Below are positions 1 to 6,375 of a stretch of 28,767 nt of DNA, in pieces; the first letter of the stretch is position 1; each line of letters opens with the position of its first letter. This DNA is from a virus: the IMG/VR virus record IMGVR_UViG_3300024265_000171, positions 1 through 28,767 of that record. One strand, 5' to 3'. Under the pieces are notes generated by a model. The model worked only from the letters and a program-made list of their open reading frames with translations. It was not told the origin of the DNA and searched no databases. Position numbers and translations under genes: made by a program.

Positions 1-657
1 CCTCCCCCCATCAATCCACAATCCTGCCACACCATGCTTTAAAGCGTTCTCAGCGAACGTACCGTCAAGCGGTTTCATGGCAAGGATTATCGGTTCATAG
101 GCTGGCTTTAGGGCTGTGCCGTAGCCGTTCCAGGTTTGGGCTTCGGGGGTTGCGGGGGTAGTAAGGTTGTAGTGTATTGCTTTGCTTTTACCCTTAGTCC
201 ATGCGTGATCTGTTTTCCTGCTTTGTGGCCCCAAATTTCCATCAGCAATACCGCTTGCATGTTCAGAAATTCCAATGACCTCCCTCTCAATCCCCGCCGC
301 CCTATCAATGCCTTTTGAGATATTATGACTTTTAGGAAACCCACTCCCATAAATCCACATCAGGCAATCCCGAATTTCCCATCCGGCATCCTCGATAGCG
401 CACATCAGCCTGTGGTGAGTACGAGTCCCGCCAAAAGCCAAAAGGAAAGCACCTGGTTTTGACACCCTCAAAACCTCTTTCCATGTATCAATCTGAAATG
501 CAACACCAGAAGCATCCCACTTTCTGCCCATAAAACCAAGTTCATAGGGCGGATCCGTGACAATACCAGTGAAATAATTATCCGGAAATGTCGGCATAAT
601 ATCATTACAATTTCCTTGATAAAGAGTCCCGAGTAGTGAATTATAATCTGGATCCAT
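1..657 (-). CDS. DNA adenine methyltransferase (N6-type), partial, C-terminus beyond left edge
   Basis: Predicted S-adenosylmethionine-dependent methyltransferase acting on a base in double-stranded DNA. The frame is open from the ATG at 657 to the left edge, so only the first 219 codons are visible. Motif IV is DPPY at residues 35-38, which favours adenine N6 over cytosine N4. It is followed by the core strand AFLLAFGG (70-77) and the THHRL helix. The catalytic motif comes before the expected FxGxG cofactor motif, which would lie outside the window, so the order is beta-class. The start follows GAGG closely and lies 2 bases after the stop of the Cys-rich gene, suggesting translational coupling. 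Phages use such enzymes against host restriction or for packaging control. No endonuclease partner is visible. The fold call is firm; the target sequence is unknown. Confidence 0.88.
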   Translation of the reverse strand, partial: MDPDYNSLLGTLYQGNCNDIMPTFPDNYFTGIVTDPPYELGFMGRKWDASGVAFQIDTWKEVLRVSKPGAFLLAFGGTRTHHRLMCAIEDAGWEIRDCLMWIYGSGFPKSHNISKGIDRAAGIEREVIGISEHASGIADGNLGPQSRKTDHAWTKGKSKAIHYNLTTPATPEAQTWNGYGTALKPAYEPIILAMKPLDGTFAENALKHGVAGLWIDGGR

Positions 658-659
658 TA

Positions 660-755
660 TTACCTCACCCTCCAACAATACTTCCTCTCACACGGCAATC
701 CGTTACAGCAGCGACCATCTTTAAAACACGGACATTTGGGATTAGGAAATTTCAT
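660..755 (-). CDS. 31-residue cysteine-rich protein upstream of the methyltransferase
   Basis: A short frame starting MKFPNPKCPCF and ending two bases before the methyltransferase start. Six cysteines fall at residues 8, 10, 16, 17, 22 and 27, with basic residues between them, so a small zinc-binding or disulfide-knotted fold is possible. I do not recognise the family. Support comes from the unusual composition and the near-overlap with the downstream gene, whose Shine-Dalgarno lies inside this frame. It has no strong ribosome site of its own; a 9-codon frame beginning MAKKPHE overlaps its start and could couple it to upstream translation. It could instead be a leader that only couples methyltransferase translation. 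Confidence 0.5.
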   Translation of the reverse strand: MKFPNPKCPCFKDGRCCNGLPCERKYCWRVR

Positions 756-813
756 GGGGTTTTTTTGCCATGTTTCCAGCTAATTAAAAAAATGCTGAAT
801 CTGTGAATTTTCT

Positions 814-898
814 ACACCATACAAAGTATATACTAAATAACCTAAATATACGTACACACGATCTTAAATAAACTAAATAACACCATACTATACGTATA
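814..898. repeat. Paired direct repeats and palindrome in the methyltransferase promoter region
   Basis: ACACCATAC occurs at 814-822 and 880-888. ACTAAATAAC occurs at 832-841 and 872-881. TATACGTA occurs at 847-854 and inside the palindrome TATACGTATA at 889-898. Three short words are thus each present twice within 85 bases of otherwise gene-free DNA (756-951), upstream of the Cys-rich gene and methyltransferase. This is consistent with operator sites. The 756-951 gap holds nothing else recognisable. Confidence 0.55.
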
Positions 899-910
899 TG
901 CTTGTGTCAA
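882..910 (-). promoter_or_regulatory. Sigma70-type promoter with a palindrome in its spacer
   Basis: On the minus strand, TTGACA (910-905) is followed after 17 bases by TATGGT (887-882). The perfect 10-base palindrome TATACGTATA (889-898) lies wholly inside the spacer, where a bound regulator would occlude RNA polymerase. It reads toward the Cys-rich gene and methyltransferase. Confidence 0.5.
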
Positions 911-951
911 GTGAATAATGTGTGTAAGGTATTTAAGGGCGATTTGAAAAT

Positions 952-1470
952 TTAAACCCGAGAAATACCACCACCAGACCACAAAACGTCTATAAACGTC
1001 CTATCCCCGCGATGCCAGCGGTTATGGTCGCCCTGGTTACGAAATACCATCAAGTTATTAGGATCATTATTATTACAGTTTCCATCTTCGTGATGAACAA
1101 CCTCACCCTCAACCAGATAATAACCGCAATCACGAACAGACTTACGAGCCATCCGCATGCCGTAAACAGACCGAATATACTCTGGATTCTCAAGATGCTT
1201 CCAGTAATGCTCCTTACAACAATAATGATTCCGGGTACGCAAAAACACAGAGCGAGTCTTTAAAAAATTCTTCCCACAGGACGGTAACGCGCATTTCGCG
1301 GCCTTACGGGTATCAGAGGTCTGGATACCGCTTCGATTCAAAAACCGCAAGACAGAACGACCGGTAACAATACCCCCCGTTAAAACAGCTATCTTGTCCC
1401 CTGAATAGCCCTCGTCCCATAATTCAATTATCTTGTCACCTATAACGGAATCCTTAATCTTATCAACCAT
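952..1470 (-). CDS. HNH homing-type endonuclease
   Basis: Free-standing HNH nuclease of 172 residues, of the type that moves itself between phage genomes by cutting intronless or geneless relatives. The N-terminal part (about 1-55) resembles a helix-turn-helix segment with a YSGDKIAVL helix. Zinc ligands are likely C60, C65, C84/C85 and H88. The catalytic core is VHHEDGNCNNNDPNNL around residues 125-140, then a DHNRWH helix. The start at 1470 is chosen over an ATG ten codons upstream because AAGGAGG lies just before it. The gene has its own promoter and sits between the terminase small subunit and the methyltransferase, and it probably separates parts of the packaging operon. The large terminase subunit is not in this window. 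Confidence 0.9.
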   Translation of the reverse strand: MVDKIKDSVIGDKIIELWDEGYSGDKIAVLTGGIVTGRSVLRFLNRSGIQTSDTRKAAKCALPSCGKNFLKTRSVFLRTRNHYCCKEHYWKHLENPEYIRSVYGMRMARKSVRDCGYYLVEGEVVHHEDGNCNNNDPNNLMVFRNQGDHNRWHRGDRTFIDVLWSGGGISRV

Positions 1471-1490
1471 ATTACCCTCCTTTTTAAAGA

Positions 1491-1519
1491 AGAATAACAC
1501 ACCAATGACGCAAAGTCAA
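1491..1519 (-). promoter_or_regulatory. Sigma70-type promoter for the HNH endonuclease
   Basis: Minus-strand TTGACT (1519-1514), a 17-base spacer, then TATTCT (1496-1491), followed by AAGGAGG and the HNH start at 1470. Geometry is canonical. It suggests the endonuclease is expressed independently of the terminase genes. Confidence 0.5.
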
Positions 1520-1586
1520 CGTCTAATATCGTAAAAGACCTTTTTAGGGGAACTTGAAATCTACTACTATTGGTTTTTGGTATAGG

Positions 1587-1627
1587 TATACGTATATCCG
1601 AAGGGGGGTTTTGCCGGGGTGGGGGGG
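1587..1627. other. Gene-free segment with a second TATACGTATA palindrome and a G-rich tract
   Basis: The 316-base gap 1471-1786 contains no credible gene. It holds a second copy of the palindrome TATACGTATA (1587-1596; the shared word is 11 bases, TATACGTATAT) and, on the plus strand, G-runs of 6, 4 and 7 at 1603-1608, 1616-1619 and 1621-1627. The G-runs could form a three-tier G-quadruplex if the last run is split. The rest of the gap is AT-rich and unremarkable. Confidence 0.45.
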
Positions 1628-1786
1628 TCTGTTTTGGTAATGTCTTATAATGTATGGCCGATAACATGTATTATGGTGGCTTTATAATGAAGCGTAATCA
1701 ATATAACTATCTAACATCACACAGTTATTAAAACCGTCATAAGTTTACACTTAATTACGGTCCATAGATGCACTGTTCATAGGGCT

Positions 1787-2445
1787 CTATGATCCAGTCT
1801 TATCCTCGATCTGTCCAGCCGGCAGCACTGGCGTGACGTCAATAGCCTTCCTGGACTCTTCAGCCTCAAGCCTCTGTTGCTCCCAATCTGCAATTGTTTC
1901 GGGTTCCTTTGGAAAATCAGTTAGTTTGGTCTCAATAGGACCACCACCAGGGCCGGAGTGTTCGCGCTTCTCCGGAGCATTCATTCCACGGACCTTTAAA
2001 GCCATATCAAGAGTCTTGCGCTGCGTCTCAATGGCCTCCACTTCAACCTCTTTGACCAATATATCAACCACTTGACCCTTTTCGTCTTTAACTGGAGCAT
2101 GAAAGAACTTGGTTTGCTTTGCATCGATCAGGGATCTCAGCTTGAGTTTCAGGAAATTCTCAGACAATCCGGTCTCATCGAGCCATAATTCTATTTTGTC
2201 CGATAGGATTGTGAAGTTTTGACATCCGATATTTCTAAAGGAATCATTTGACTTTGCATTATATTTTGCAGCGATAGCGGAAGCGGTTGAATTTAAGAAG
2301 GTGACACTACTTGACTCATTAAGATAGTGCTTGAGCCACACATGGCGCTTTGTAGCTTTGTTTATCCTTCGTTTTTTTTTTTGACTGGGAGATTTTTAGA
2401 TTTATCCGGGTTTGATTTGGTTACGATGGCAGGTGAGTTTTGCAT
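1787..2445 (-). CDS. terS: Terminase small subunit, apparently frameshifted at an 11-A run
   Basis: The small terminase subunit recognises phage DNA and loads the large subunit for packaging. The body (DETGLSENFLKLKL, then a VEVEAIETQRKTLDMALK helix, then an EHSGPGGGP segment) matches the usual order of helix-turn-helix, oligomerisation helix and tail. The 184-residue frame seen downstream begins at a GTG (2341) in mid-domain: its conserved KRHVWLKHYLN segment continues upstream without a start codon. An ATG at 2445 opens MQNSPAIVTKSNPDKSKN, which runs into the poly-A tract (Ts at 2372-2382 on the plus strand) and is out of frame with the body. Removing one A, giving ten, joins the two into about 218 residues. 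A weak AGGA precedes 2445. The frameshift could be a sequencing error, a mutation or transcriptional slippage. Confidence 0.8.
2372..2382 (-). other. Homopolymer A11 slip site in terS
   Basis: Eleven consecutive A residues on the coding strand follow GTC. Read with 11 As the upstream frame ends seven codons after the GTC, at TAA (GTC, three Lys, Asn, Glu, Gly, stop). Read with 10 or 13 it enters the terminase body. Runs of this length are known to cause RNA polymerase slippage and also sequencing errors. Confidence 0.7.
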
Positions 2446-2637
2446 TTTGTTTAGTTTCCTGATTTAGTGGCGCTAGATTGCTCTGTGTTAGTTCTTTGTT
2501 TGAAGGGATAATAGTAAGTATGGGTGAGATGGAACTCTTTCTTATAATGGTGTTTGATATGTTTAGCGATAGTTTGAAAGAATCTTTTTAAATGGATTGA
2601 TTTTTGTATTTTAGGTCTGGCGTCCATGATGATTAAA

Positions 2638-2667
2638 TGATTAGCATAATGGTTTAGTGAATGTCAA
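2638..2667 (-). promoter_or_regulatory. Candidate promoter for the packaging genes
   Basis: Minus-strand TTGACA (2667-2662), an 18-base spacer ending in TGC, then TAATCA (2643-2638). The TGn preceding the -10 is an extended -10 feature. It reads toward terS, about 190 bases away. Confidence 0.4.
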
Positions 2668-2675
2668 TGATATTT

Positions 2676-2715
2676 TAAGGGTTGTGTAAGGTTGTATAAG
2701 GTTTGAAAGGTTGAA
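2676..2715. repeat. Helically phased short direct repeats (iteron-like)
   Basis: Successive units TAAGGGTTGTG (2676), TAAGGTTGTA (2687), TAAGGTTTGA (2697) and AAAGGTTGAA (2706) repeat every 9-11 bases, close to one helical turn, with a weaker unit beyond 2716. The units lie between the divergent minus promoter (2638-2667) and plus promoter (2822-2850). The 462-base gap 2446-2907 has no gene that I can support. It is strongly AT-rich from about 2700 on, so an origin or a regulator-binding array is possible. Confidence 0.5.
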
Positions 2716-2821
2716 TAAAAATGTTGAAAATAAATATATTTTTAATTGGGTGATTTAATGGTGTTTTATTGGATGGTTGAAATTAATTGCAATAAAAGTG
2801 TATTTATTTTGTATTTTATGC

Positions 2822-2850
2822 TTGACACGGTATATTTAATGATTTATATT
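2822..2850 (+). promoter_or_regulatory. Strong sigma70-type early promoter
   Basis: TTGACA at 2822-2827, a 17-base spacer, TATATT at 2845-2850. This is the best promoter match in the window. The predicted transcript starts near 2857 and would drive the plus-strand early genes from 2908. Confidence 0.65.
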
Positions 2851-2907
2851 CAATCATACTGTAAAAAGTACATTAGATATTAACCCTTAATAAACGGAGA
2901 TCATAAC

Positions 2908-3090
2908 ATGGCAATTTATTCAAGATTTGGAATAGAGGTTAAAATAGTCAACTACTGCCAGAAAAGCAGTATGGTAGAAGTGCAAGACGTTGAAGATGGT
3001 GAAAAATATAAGGAGATCCACATAGCTGAACTAAAGGCTGATGGTGGAATTCATGAAATTCAAGACGCCATCCATGCAGTTGTATATTAA
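2908..3090 (+). CDS. Small early protein, function unknown
   Basis: Sixty residues, first gene after the strong early promoter. The start is supported by CGGAGATCATAAC just upstream. It has a short beta-like N-terminal half (IEVKIVNYC, MVEVQDV) and an acidic, helix-prone C-terminal half, with no membrane segment or known motif. First-position early phage proteins often act on host machinery, but that is inference from position only. Confidence 0.75.
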   Translation: MAIYSRFGIEVKIVNYCQKSSMVEVQDVEDGEKYKEIHIAELKADGGIHEIQDAIHAVVY

Positions 3091-3099
3091 TCTTTTAGT

Positions 3100-3127
3100 T
3101 TTACCCTTGATTACGATTGAGGGTAAA
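3100..3127 (+). other. Intercistronic hairpin
   Basis: TTTACCCT (3100-3107) pairs with AGGGTAAA (3120-3127) around a 12-base loop, 9 bases after the stop of the first early gene. No U-run follows, so it is more likely an RNA processing, stability or attenuation element than a terminator. Confidence 0.45.
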
Positions 3128-3166
3128 CCGGATTGATTAACCTATAATATAAAGGAGATGTGAAAT

Positions 3167-3349
3167 ATGGAATTAAGGCACAATTTAGGCAATAGGTTTT
3201 GGCACAAGCTTGACAGGTTGCCAGAAACAGAAGGGGATTTAAAACATCTTGTTAAATTATTTCCTCAAGCTGTTGTCACCAGGAAATCAAACGATAAAGC
3301 CATATTGTTAAGTGAGGCAAAACTTAAAAATCTTCACTGGTATAAATAA
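3167..3349 (+). CDS. Small early protein, function unknown
   Basis: Sixty residues, with a good ribosome site (AAAGGAGATGTGAAAT before the ATG). The protein is basic and histidine-containing, with an acidic PETEGDLKHL patch near residue 20. I see no recognisable domain. It belongs to the tightly spaced run of small plus-strand early genes and ends 14 bases before the next start, whose Shine-Dalgarno AAAGGAGC lies in that gap. Confidence 0.75.
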   Translation: MELRHNLGNRFWHKLDRLPETEGDLKHLVKLFPQAVVTRKSNDKAILLSEAKLKNLHWYK

Positions 3350-3363
3350 AAGGAGCTAAAGCC

Positions 3364-3570
3364 ATGAAAGCTAACTGGACAAATCGCAAAAAGGTCTTGG
3401 ATAAGCGGGAGTTAAACCATTTGCACAAGGATGCTGGTTGCCGGACAAAGGCACAATTCCAAAACAATATTAACCAGCACCACAAATGGAGAAAAGAAAA
3501 TCCCGGCAATCCTGATCCTTGCTTAGAATGCTTGTGGATTGCATCTAAGCTCAATATGTTGCCAGCCTAA
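3364..3570 (+). CDS. Small basic early protein with paired cysteines
   Basis: Sixty-eight residues starting after AAAGGAGCTAAAGCC. Basic throughout the first half, with cysteines at about residue 26 and in a PCLEC motif near residue 52, plus several histidines (HLHKD, NQHHKW) that could bind a metal. I do not recognise the family. Context is the early-gene operon. Confidence 0.75.
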   Translation: MKANWTNRKKVLDKRELNHLHKDAGCRTKAQFQNNINQHHKWRKENPGNPDPCLECLWIASKLNMLPA

Positions 3571-3621
3571 CTCCAAACCATAGCCGCTTAAGCTACCATC
3601 AAGCGGTTATGCTGGGGAGTT
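3569..3621 (+). other. Large intercistronic hairpin with outer and inner stems
   Basis: CATAGCCGCTT (3579-3589) pairs with AAGCGGTTATG (3601-3611), with one G-U pair. The outer arms AACTCC (3569-3574) and GGAGTT (3616-3621) also pair. It overlaps the stop codon of the preceding gene and has no following U-run. Confidence 0.5.
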
Positions 3622-3642
3622 AAATAATAGGATTGAAACATT

Positions 3643-3822
3643 ATGAACATTAAAATCAAACCGTCTGAATTGCCAATTATGCCCGATTATTTATTGCCGG
3701 AAAACTTTAACCGTAAACAGATAAACGCCGGGATTAAAAATGCAGGGCAGGCGGTCAAGAAGAAAGCTAAAAACAAAAAGAAGCGCAAAGCAACACGAAG
3801 ACAAAAACGCAAAAATAGATAG
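3643..3822 (+). CDS. Small, highly basic early protein
   Basis: Fifty-nine residues from the ATG at 3643 to the TAG at 3820. The N-terminal half (KPSELPIMPDYLLPENF) is proline-rich and folded-looking. The last 25 residues are almost entirely Lys, Arg, Asn and Ala, typical of a nucleic-acid-binding tail. The ribosome site is weak (GGATTGAAACATT). The gene fills an otherwise empty gap in a close-packed operon. Function unknown; nucleic acid binding is inferred from charge only. Confidence 0.6.
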   Translation: MNIKIKPSELPIMPDYLLPENFNRKQINAGIKNAGQAVKKKAKNKKKRKATRRQKRKNR

Positions 3823-3857
3823 TTTGGAGTTAATCAATTAAAAGGAGGGTTTACACT

Positions 3858-4130
3858 ATGAAAAACAATTTGCCAAAATTCAGGAGTTACGGAAATTATT
3901 CAAGCGACAATTACGGCGTTAATTCATTGGTTTTTGAATTACCCAGCATTTCAATTTACTTTAGCTATGAGACACCGGTTGCTTTTGAATCAATCAAAAC
4001 GGGTTTGATTATCCGCGAAAATGACTGGGGGCCGACTACCGGGAAACATTTAAACTGGATAGATTCAGACAAATCAAAAAGGGTTTCCGGTGATGAGTTT
4101 GAAAAGAAATTGGCAGAGGCCAGCAGATAA
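3858..4130 (+). CDS. Conserved phage/plasmid-type small protein (YFSYxTxVAF motif)
   Basis: Ninety residues after a strong AAAGGAGGGTTT ribosome site. The pattern NYSSDNYG (13-20), then YFSYETPVAF (34-43), then RENDWGPTTGKHLNWID (53-69) looks like a widespread family of small phage and plasmid proteins that I associate with DUF8033. I give that name with caution, from memory of the motif. The fold is probably mostly beta. Role unknown. Confidence 0.8.
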   Translation: MKNNLPKFRSYGNYSSDNYGVNSLVFELPSISIYFSYETPVAFESIKTGLIIRENDWGPTTGKHLNWIDSDKSKRVSGDEFEKKLAEASR

Positions 4131-4178
4131 ACCCTAACGTCCTGAGTATGACAATAAAAGGCTCGAAAGGCTGATACA

Positions 4179-4400
4179 ATGACACCAAGTGAATTAAAAT
4201 ATCAAGTTGAGCAGTCGGGGAGCAATCCGTATTTTTTCACCCGCAAGACTATGAAATTTTTCGGAGATACCATGAGAAATTATGGGGTCCGGTCAAATGG
4301 CAATAGTTGGGAGCTGTATCGGAAACGACCGGTTAAACATGGATTGAACTCATCGGCACACTTTGACAAAAAGACTTTTGAGCGTGTCCATGATGCCTAA
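4179..4400 (+). CDS. Conserved phage-type small protein (KTMKFFGDTMRNYGV motif)
   Basis: Seventy-three residues. The segment FFTRKTMKFFGDTMRNYGV followed by ELYRKRPVKHGL is characteristic of a small protein recurring in phages of Gram-negative bacteria; its biochemical role is not known to me. The start is placed at 4179. The 48-base gap before it holds no strong Shine-Dalgarno (AAAGGCTGATACA). The end overlaps the start of the next gene by 11 bases. Confidence 0.8.
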   Translation: MTPSELKYQVEQSGSNPYFFTRKTMKFFGDTMRNYGVRSNGNSWELYRKRPVKHGLNSSAHFDKKTFERVHDA

Positions 4401-4539
4401 AACCTGCCCAAACTGCGTACACATGCCGGAGTTCAATAGTCGCTCCGGTGTGTGTCAAAAATTTAGAGATAGCTTTATAGTGAGGGATCTCACCCTTGCT
4501 AAACAATGTATTTATTACCGGGAAACCGGAAAGGATTGA
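4390..4539 (+). CDS. Small four-cysteine protein, probable zinc binder
   Basis: Forty-nine residues from tandem ATGs at 4390 and 4393. Cysteines lie at residues 6, 9, 22 and 40, spaced as CPNC ... C ... C, which would suit one structural zinc. Its start overlaps the previous gene by 11 bases and its TGA lies 3 bases before the next ATG, so translation is probably coupled on both sides. The family is not recognised. Confidence 0.65.
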   Translation: MMPKTCPNCVHMPEFNSRSGVCQKFRDSFIVRDLTLAKQCIYYRETGKD

Positions 4540-4542
4540 ATC

Positions 4543-4833
4543 ATGGAATGGACGGAAACAAGGATATATAAAAATTTTGAGGATGTAGCTTACCGTATGG
4601 CTATTTATAAAAAAGGTGGTGATGAGGTTTGCTCAAAAAAAATGATGGGAGCAGATCCCGCCGGGCAAAAAGACTTCAGGCTAATCGCGGCGGCACCGGA
4701 TCTGCTGGAAGCTTTGCAACACTTATGTAAAACCGTAAGGCCATATATAATGAGCCTTAAGGTCAGGAGAGGGTTTAGCGAAAAAGTAGCATTGACCGAA
4801 GCAGAGAAAGCAATCGTAAAAACTAAATGCTGA
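4543..4833 (+). CDS. Conserved phage-type small protein (LIAAAPDLLEAL motif)
   Basis: Ninety-six residues. The central FRLIAAAPDLLEALQ stretch (about 46-60) is a signature shared by many small phage early proteins, usually preceded by a variable beta region and followed by a charged helix, as here. Its function is not established. The ribosome site AAAGGATTGAATC precedes the start. A perfect 10-bp hairpin follows the stop. Confidence 0.8.
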   Translation: MEWTETRIYKNFEDVAYRMAIYKKGGDEVCSKKMMGADPAGQKDFRLIAAAPDLLEALQHLCKTVRPYIMSLKVRRGFSEKVALTEAEKAIVKTKC

Positions 4834-4843
4834 ACCGTCTACT

Positions 4844-4872
4844 TTATCCCCTGGTTTATGATCAGGGGATAA
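4844..4872 (+). other. Intercistronic hairpin, perfect 10-bp stem
   Basis: TTATCCCCTG (4844-4853) pairs perfectly with CAGGGGATAA (4863-4872) around a 9-base loop, 10 bases after a stop codon. It is followed by CGCAAACG rather than a U-run, so it is probably not a simple terminator. Confidence 0.5.
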
Positions 4873-4900
4873 CGCAAACGATTAACCGATCAGAGGAAAA

Positions 4901-5842
4901 ATGGAGAATTCAAACAAAAAAACAGGAACATCAAAGCTTAGAGAATTACAAGCTTTACCGCTTGATGAAAAAATAAAGTTATCTATAGACGCTGTTAAAT
5001 GTTGGCATGAGGCCTGGTCCGGTGATGTTTATATTAGTTTTTCAGGCGGCAAAGATTCAACGGTATTAAAACATTTGGTTCTGTCTCTTTTTCCTGATAT
5101 TCTTTCGGTCTTTGTCAATACTGGCTTGGAATTCCCTGAAATTGTTAGCTTTGTAAAAACACATGATAATGTAAAAATTATAAGGCCAAAAATGCCATTT
5201 CATAAAGTTATTGAAAAATGGGGTTATCCTGTAATTTCTAAGCGGACAGCTCAATATATTCATGAAGTTAAAAACGCAAAAGGAAACACAGCCACGAAGC
5301 GGTTAAGATTGACCGGTATTAAAACAGACGGCCGGTTTTTCCAAATGTCTATGATTCCTAAAAAATGGCAGTATCTTTGCGATGCACCCTTTAAGATTTC
5401 TCATCGATGTTGTTTCGAGTTGAAAAAGAAACCCTTTGCGCTCATTGAAAAAGACTTAACTGCCTTCACCGGCATGATGGCAGGAGACGGAAACCAGCGC
5501 GAAATGACCTACTTGCAGCATGGTGGGTGTAATCAATATGAGATCCGCATCCCAAAATCAAACCCTTTGGCTTTTTGGATAGAAGCCGACATTTGGGAAT
5601 ATATCAAGCGTTTTGATGTGCCATACTCGAGCGTTTACGACATGGGATACGAGCGTACAGGCTGTGTTTTTTGCTTATTTGGAGTCCACCTGGAACACCA
5701 AAAAACCGGAACAAACCGGATTATACGGTTAAAAAAGACACACCCTAAGCTTTGGAAATACTGTGTTTATAAGCTTGGGATCGGCCGGGTCATGGATTAT
5801 ATCCATATACCTTATGAAGACAGACAGCTTAAACTTTTTTAA
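4901..5842 (+). CDS. PAPS reductase / adenine nucleotide alpha-hydrolase family protein
   Basis: PP-loop ATP-pyrophosphatase fold of the phosphoadenylylsulfate reductase (CysH/DndC-like) family. The PP-loop SGGKDS is at residues 48-53, followed by a VFVNTGLEFPE strand-turn (71-80) typical of the family. Cysteines at 160, 170, 171, 210, 255 and 258 (HRCCFELKK and RTGCVFC) could hold an iron-sulfur cluster. Length 313, within the range of phage members. In phages these enzymes are suspected of nucleotide or base sulfur chemistry, or of altering host sulfur assimilation. No dnd-type partners are visible, so substrate and product are open. AGAGGAAAA precedes the start. Confidence 0.88.
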   Translation: MENSNKKTGTSKLRELQALPLDEKIKLSIDAVKCWHEAWSGDVYISFSGGKDSTVLKHLVLSLFPDILSVFVNTGLEFPEIVSFVKTHDNVKIIRPKMPFHKVIEKWGYPVISKRTAQYIHEVKNAKGNTATKRLRLTGIKTDGRFFQMSMIPKKWQYLCDAPFKISHRCCFELKKKPFALIEKDLTAFTGMMAGDGNQREMTYLQHGGCNQYEIRIPKSNPLAFWIEADIWEYIKRFDVPYSSVYDMGYERTGCVFCLFGVHLEHQKTGTNRIIRLKKTHPKLWKYCVYKLGIGRVMDYIHIPYEDRQLKLF

Positions 5843-5853
5843 AAGGAGGAACC

Positions 5854-6180
5854 ATGCAAGAATTCACAGTCATAGGATTTTGGGAAGATACCGGGCAAAG
5901 GTTTGCCGATTTTATCAGGGCCGAAAGTGCGGACCAGGCCGAAGGGTTGGTAGCGGACAAACAAGGCCCGGAAACATCGGCCCCAATAGTGGTAGCTGTT
6001 ATCAAGGGTTATCACAAACCGAAAGAAACGGCAGTACATATAATCGGAACAACAAGGGGGATACCCTACACTCTTTCAGAAGTAAGAAAGGTGGTCGAAA
6101 CGCAGCGCATGGATCCTTATCACAAAGAGTTGATGTCGTGGCTTTGTGATGAGATAGACAAAAATAACGCAAACCCTTGA
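5854..6180 (+). CDS. Hypothetical phage protein, 108 residues
   Basis: The start follows AAAAGGAGGAACC, a near-ideal ribosome site, 11 bases after the PAPS-reductase-like gene, so the two are likely co-expressed. The sequence alternates strands and helices (FTVIGFWED, QRFADFIRAESADQAEGLV, IVVAVIKGYH), suggesting a compact alpha/beta fold. I see no catalytic motif. A longer overlapping frame at 5763-6149 is its shadow. Confidence 0.78.
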   Translation: MQEFTVIGFWEDTGQRFADFIRAESADQAEGLVADKQGPETSAPIVVAVIKGYHKPKETAVHIIGTTRGIPYTLSEVRKVVETQRMDPYHKELMSWLCDEIDKNNANP

Positions 6181-6252
6181 TTATTGGTAAAGCCTTGGAC
6201 ATGCGCCAGGGGGAGAAAATTGATTACAGGGGCATATAGAAGGATAAATATC

Positions 6253-6375
6253 ATGAAAAAGCCAAAAAGAAGGCGTAAAAGCGAAAGACGAAGGTTTTAC
6301 GACCTGGACAACAGAACCGTTAAAGAGGGAATTGAACGGAGAAAGGTAAAAAGGCGAAATGAAGAAACCAATTAA
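6253..6375 (+). CDS. Small, highly basic Arg/Lys-rich protein
   Basis: Forty residues from the ATG at 6253, chosen because AGAAGGATAAATATC lies directly upstream. An in-frame extension to a TTG at 6184 is possible but lacks a ribosome site. The sequence is dominated by Arg and Lys (KKPKRRRKSERRRFYD, later ERRKVKRRNEE). The ERRR-Y/F-LDNR pattern resembles short basic phage/bacterial peptides of unknown role. It overlaps the next gene by 17 bases. Confidence 0.6.
   Translation: MKKPKRRRKSERRRFYDLDNRTVKEGIERRKVKRRNEETN

Noticed and set aside
1776-1788. TTCATAGGGCTCT shared, in inverted orientation, with 9700-9712
   Set aside because: A 13-base match between two places in 28 kb on either strand is expected by chance, and flanking bases do not match.
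5763-6149. A 128-codon plus-strand frame over the PAPS-reductase end and next gene
   Set aside because: It overlaps two well-supported genes in another frame and has no ribosome site.
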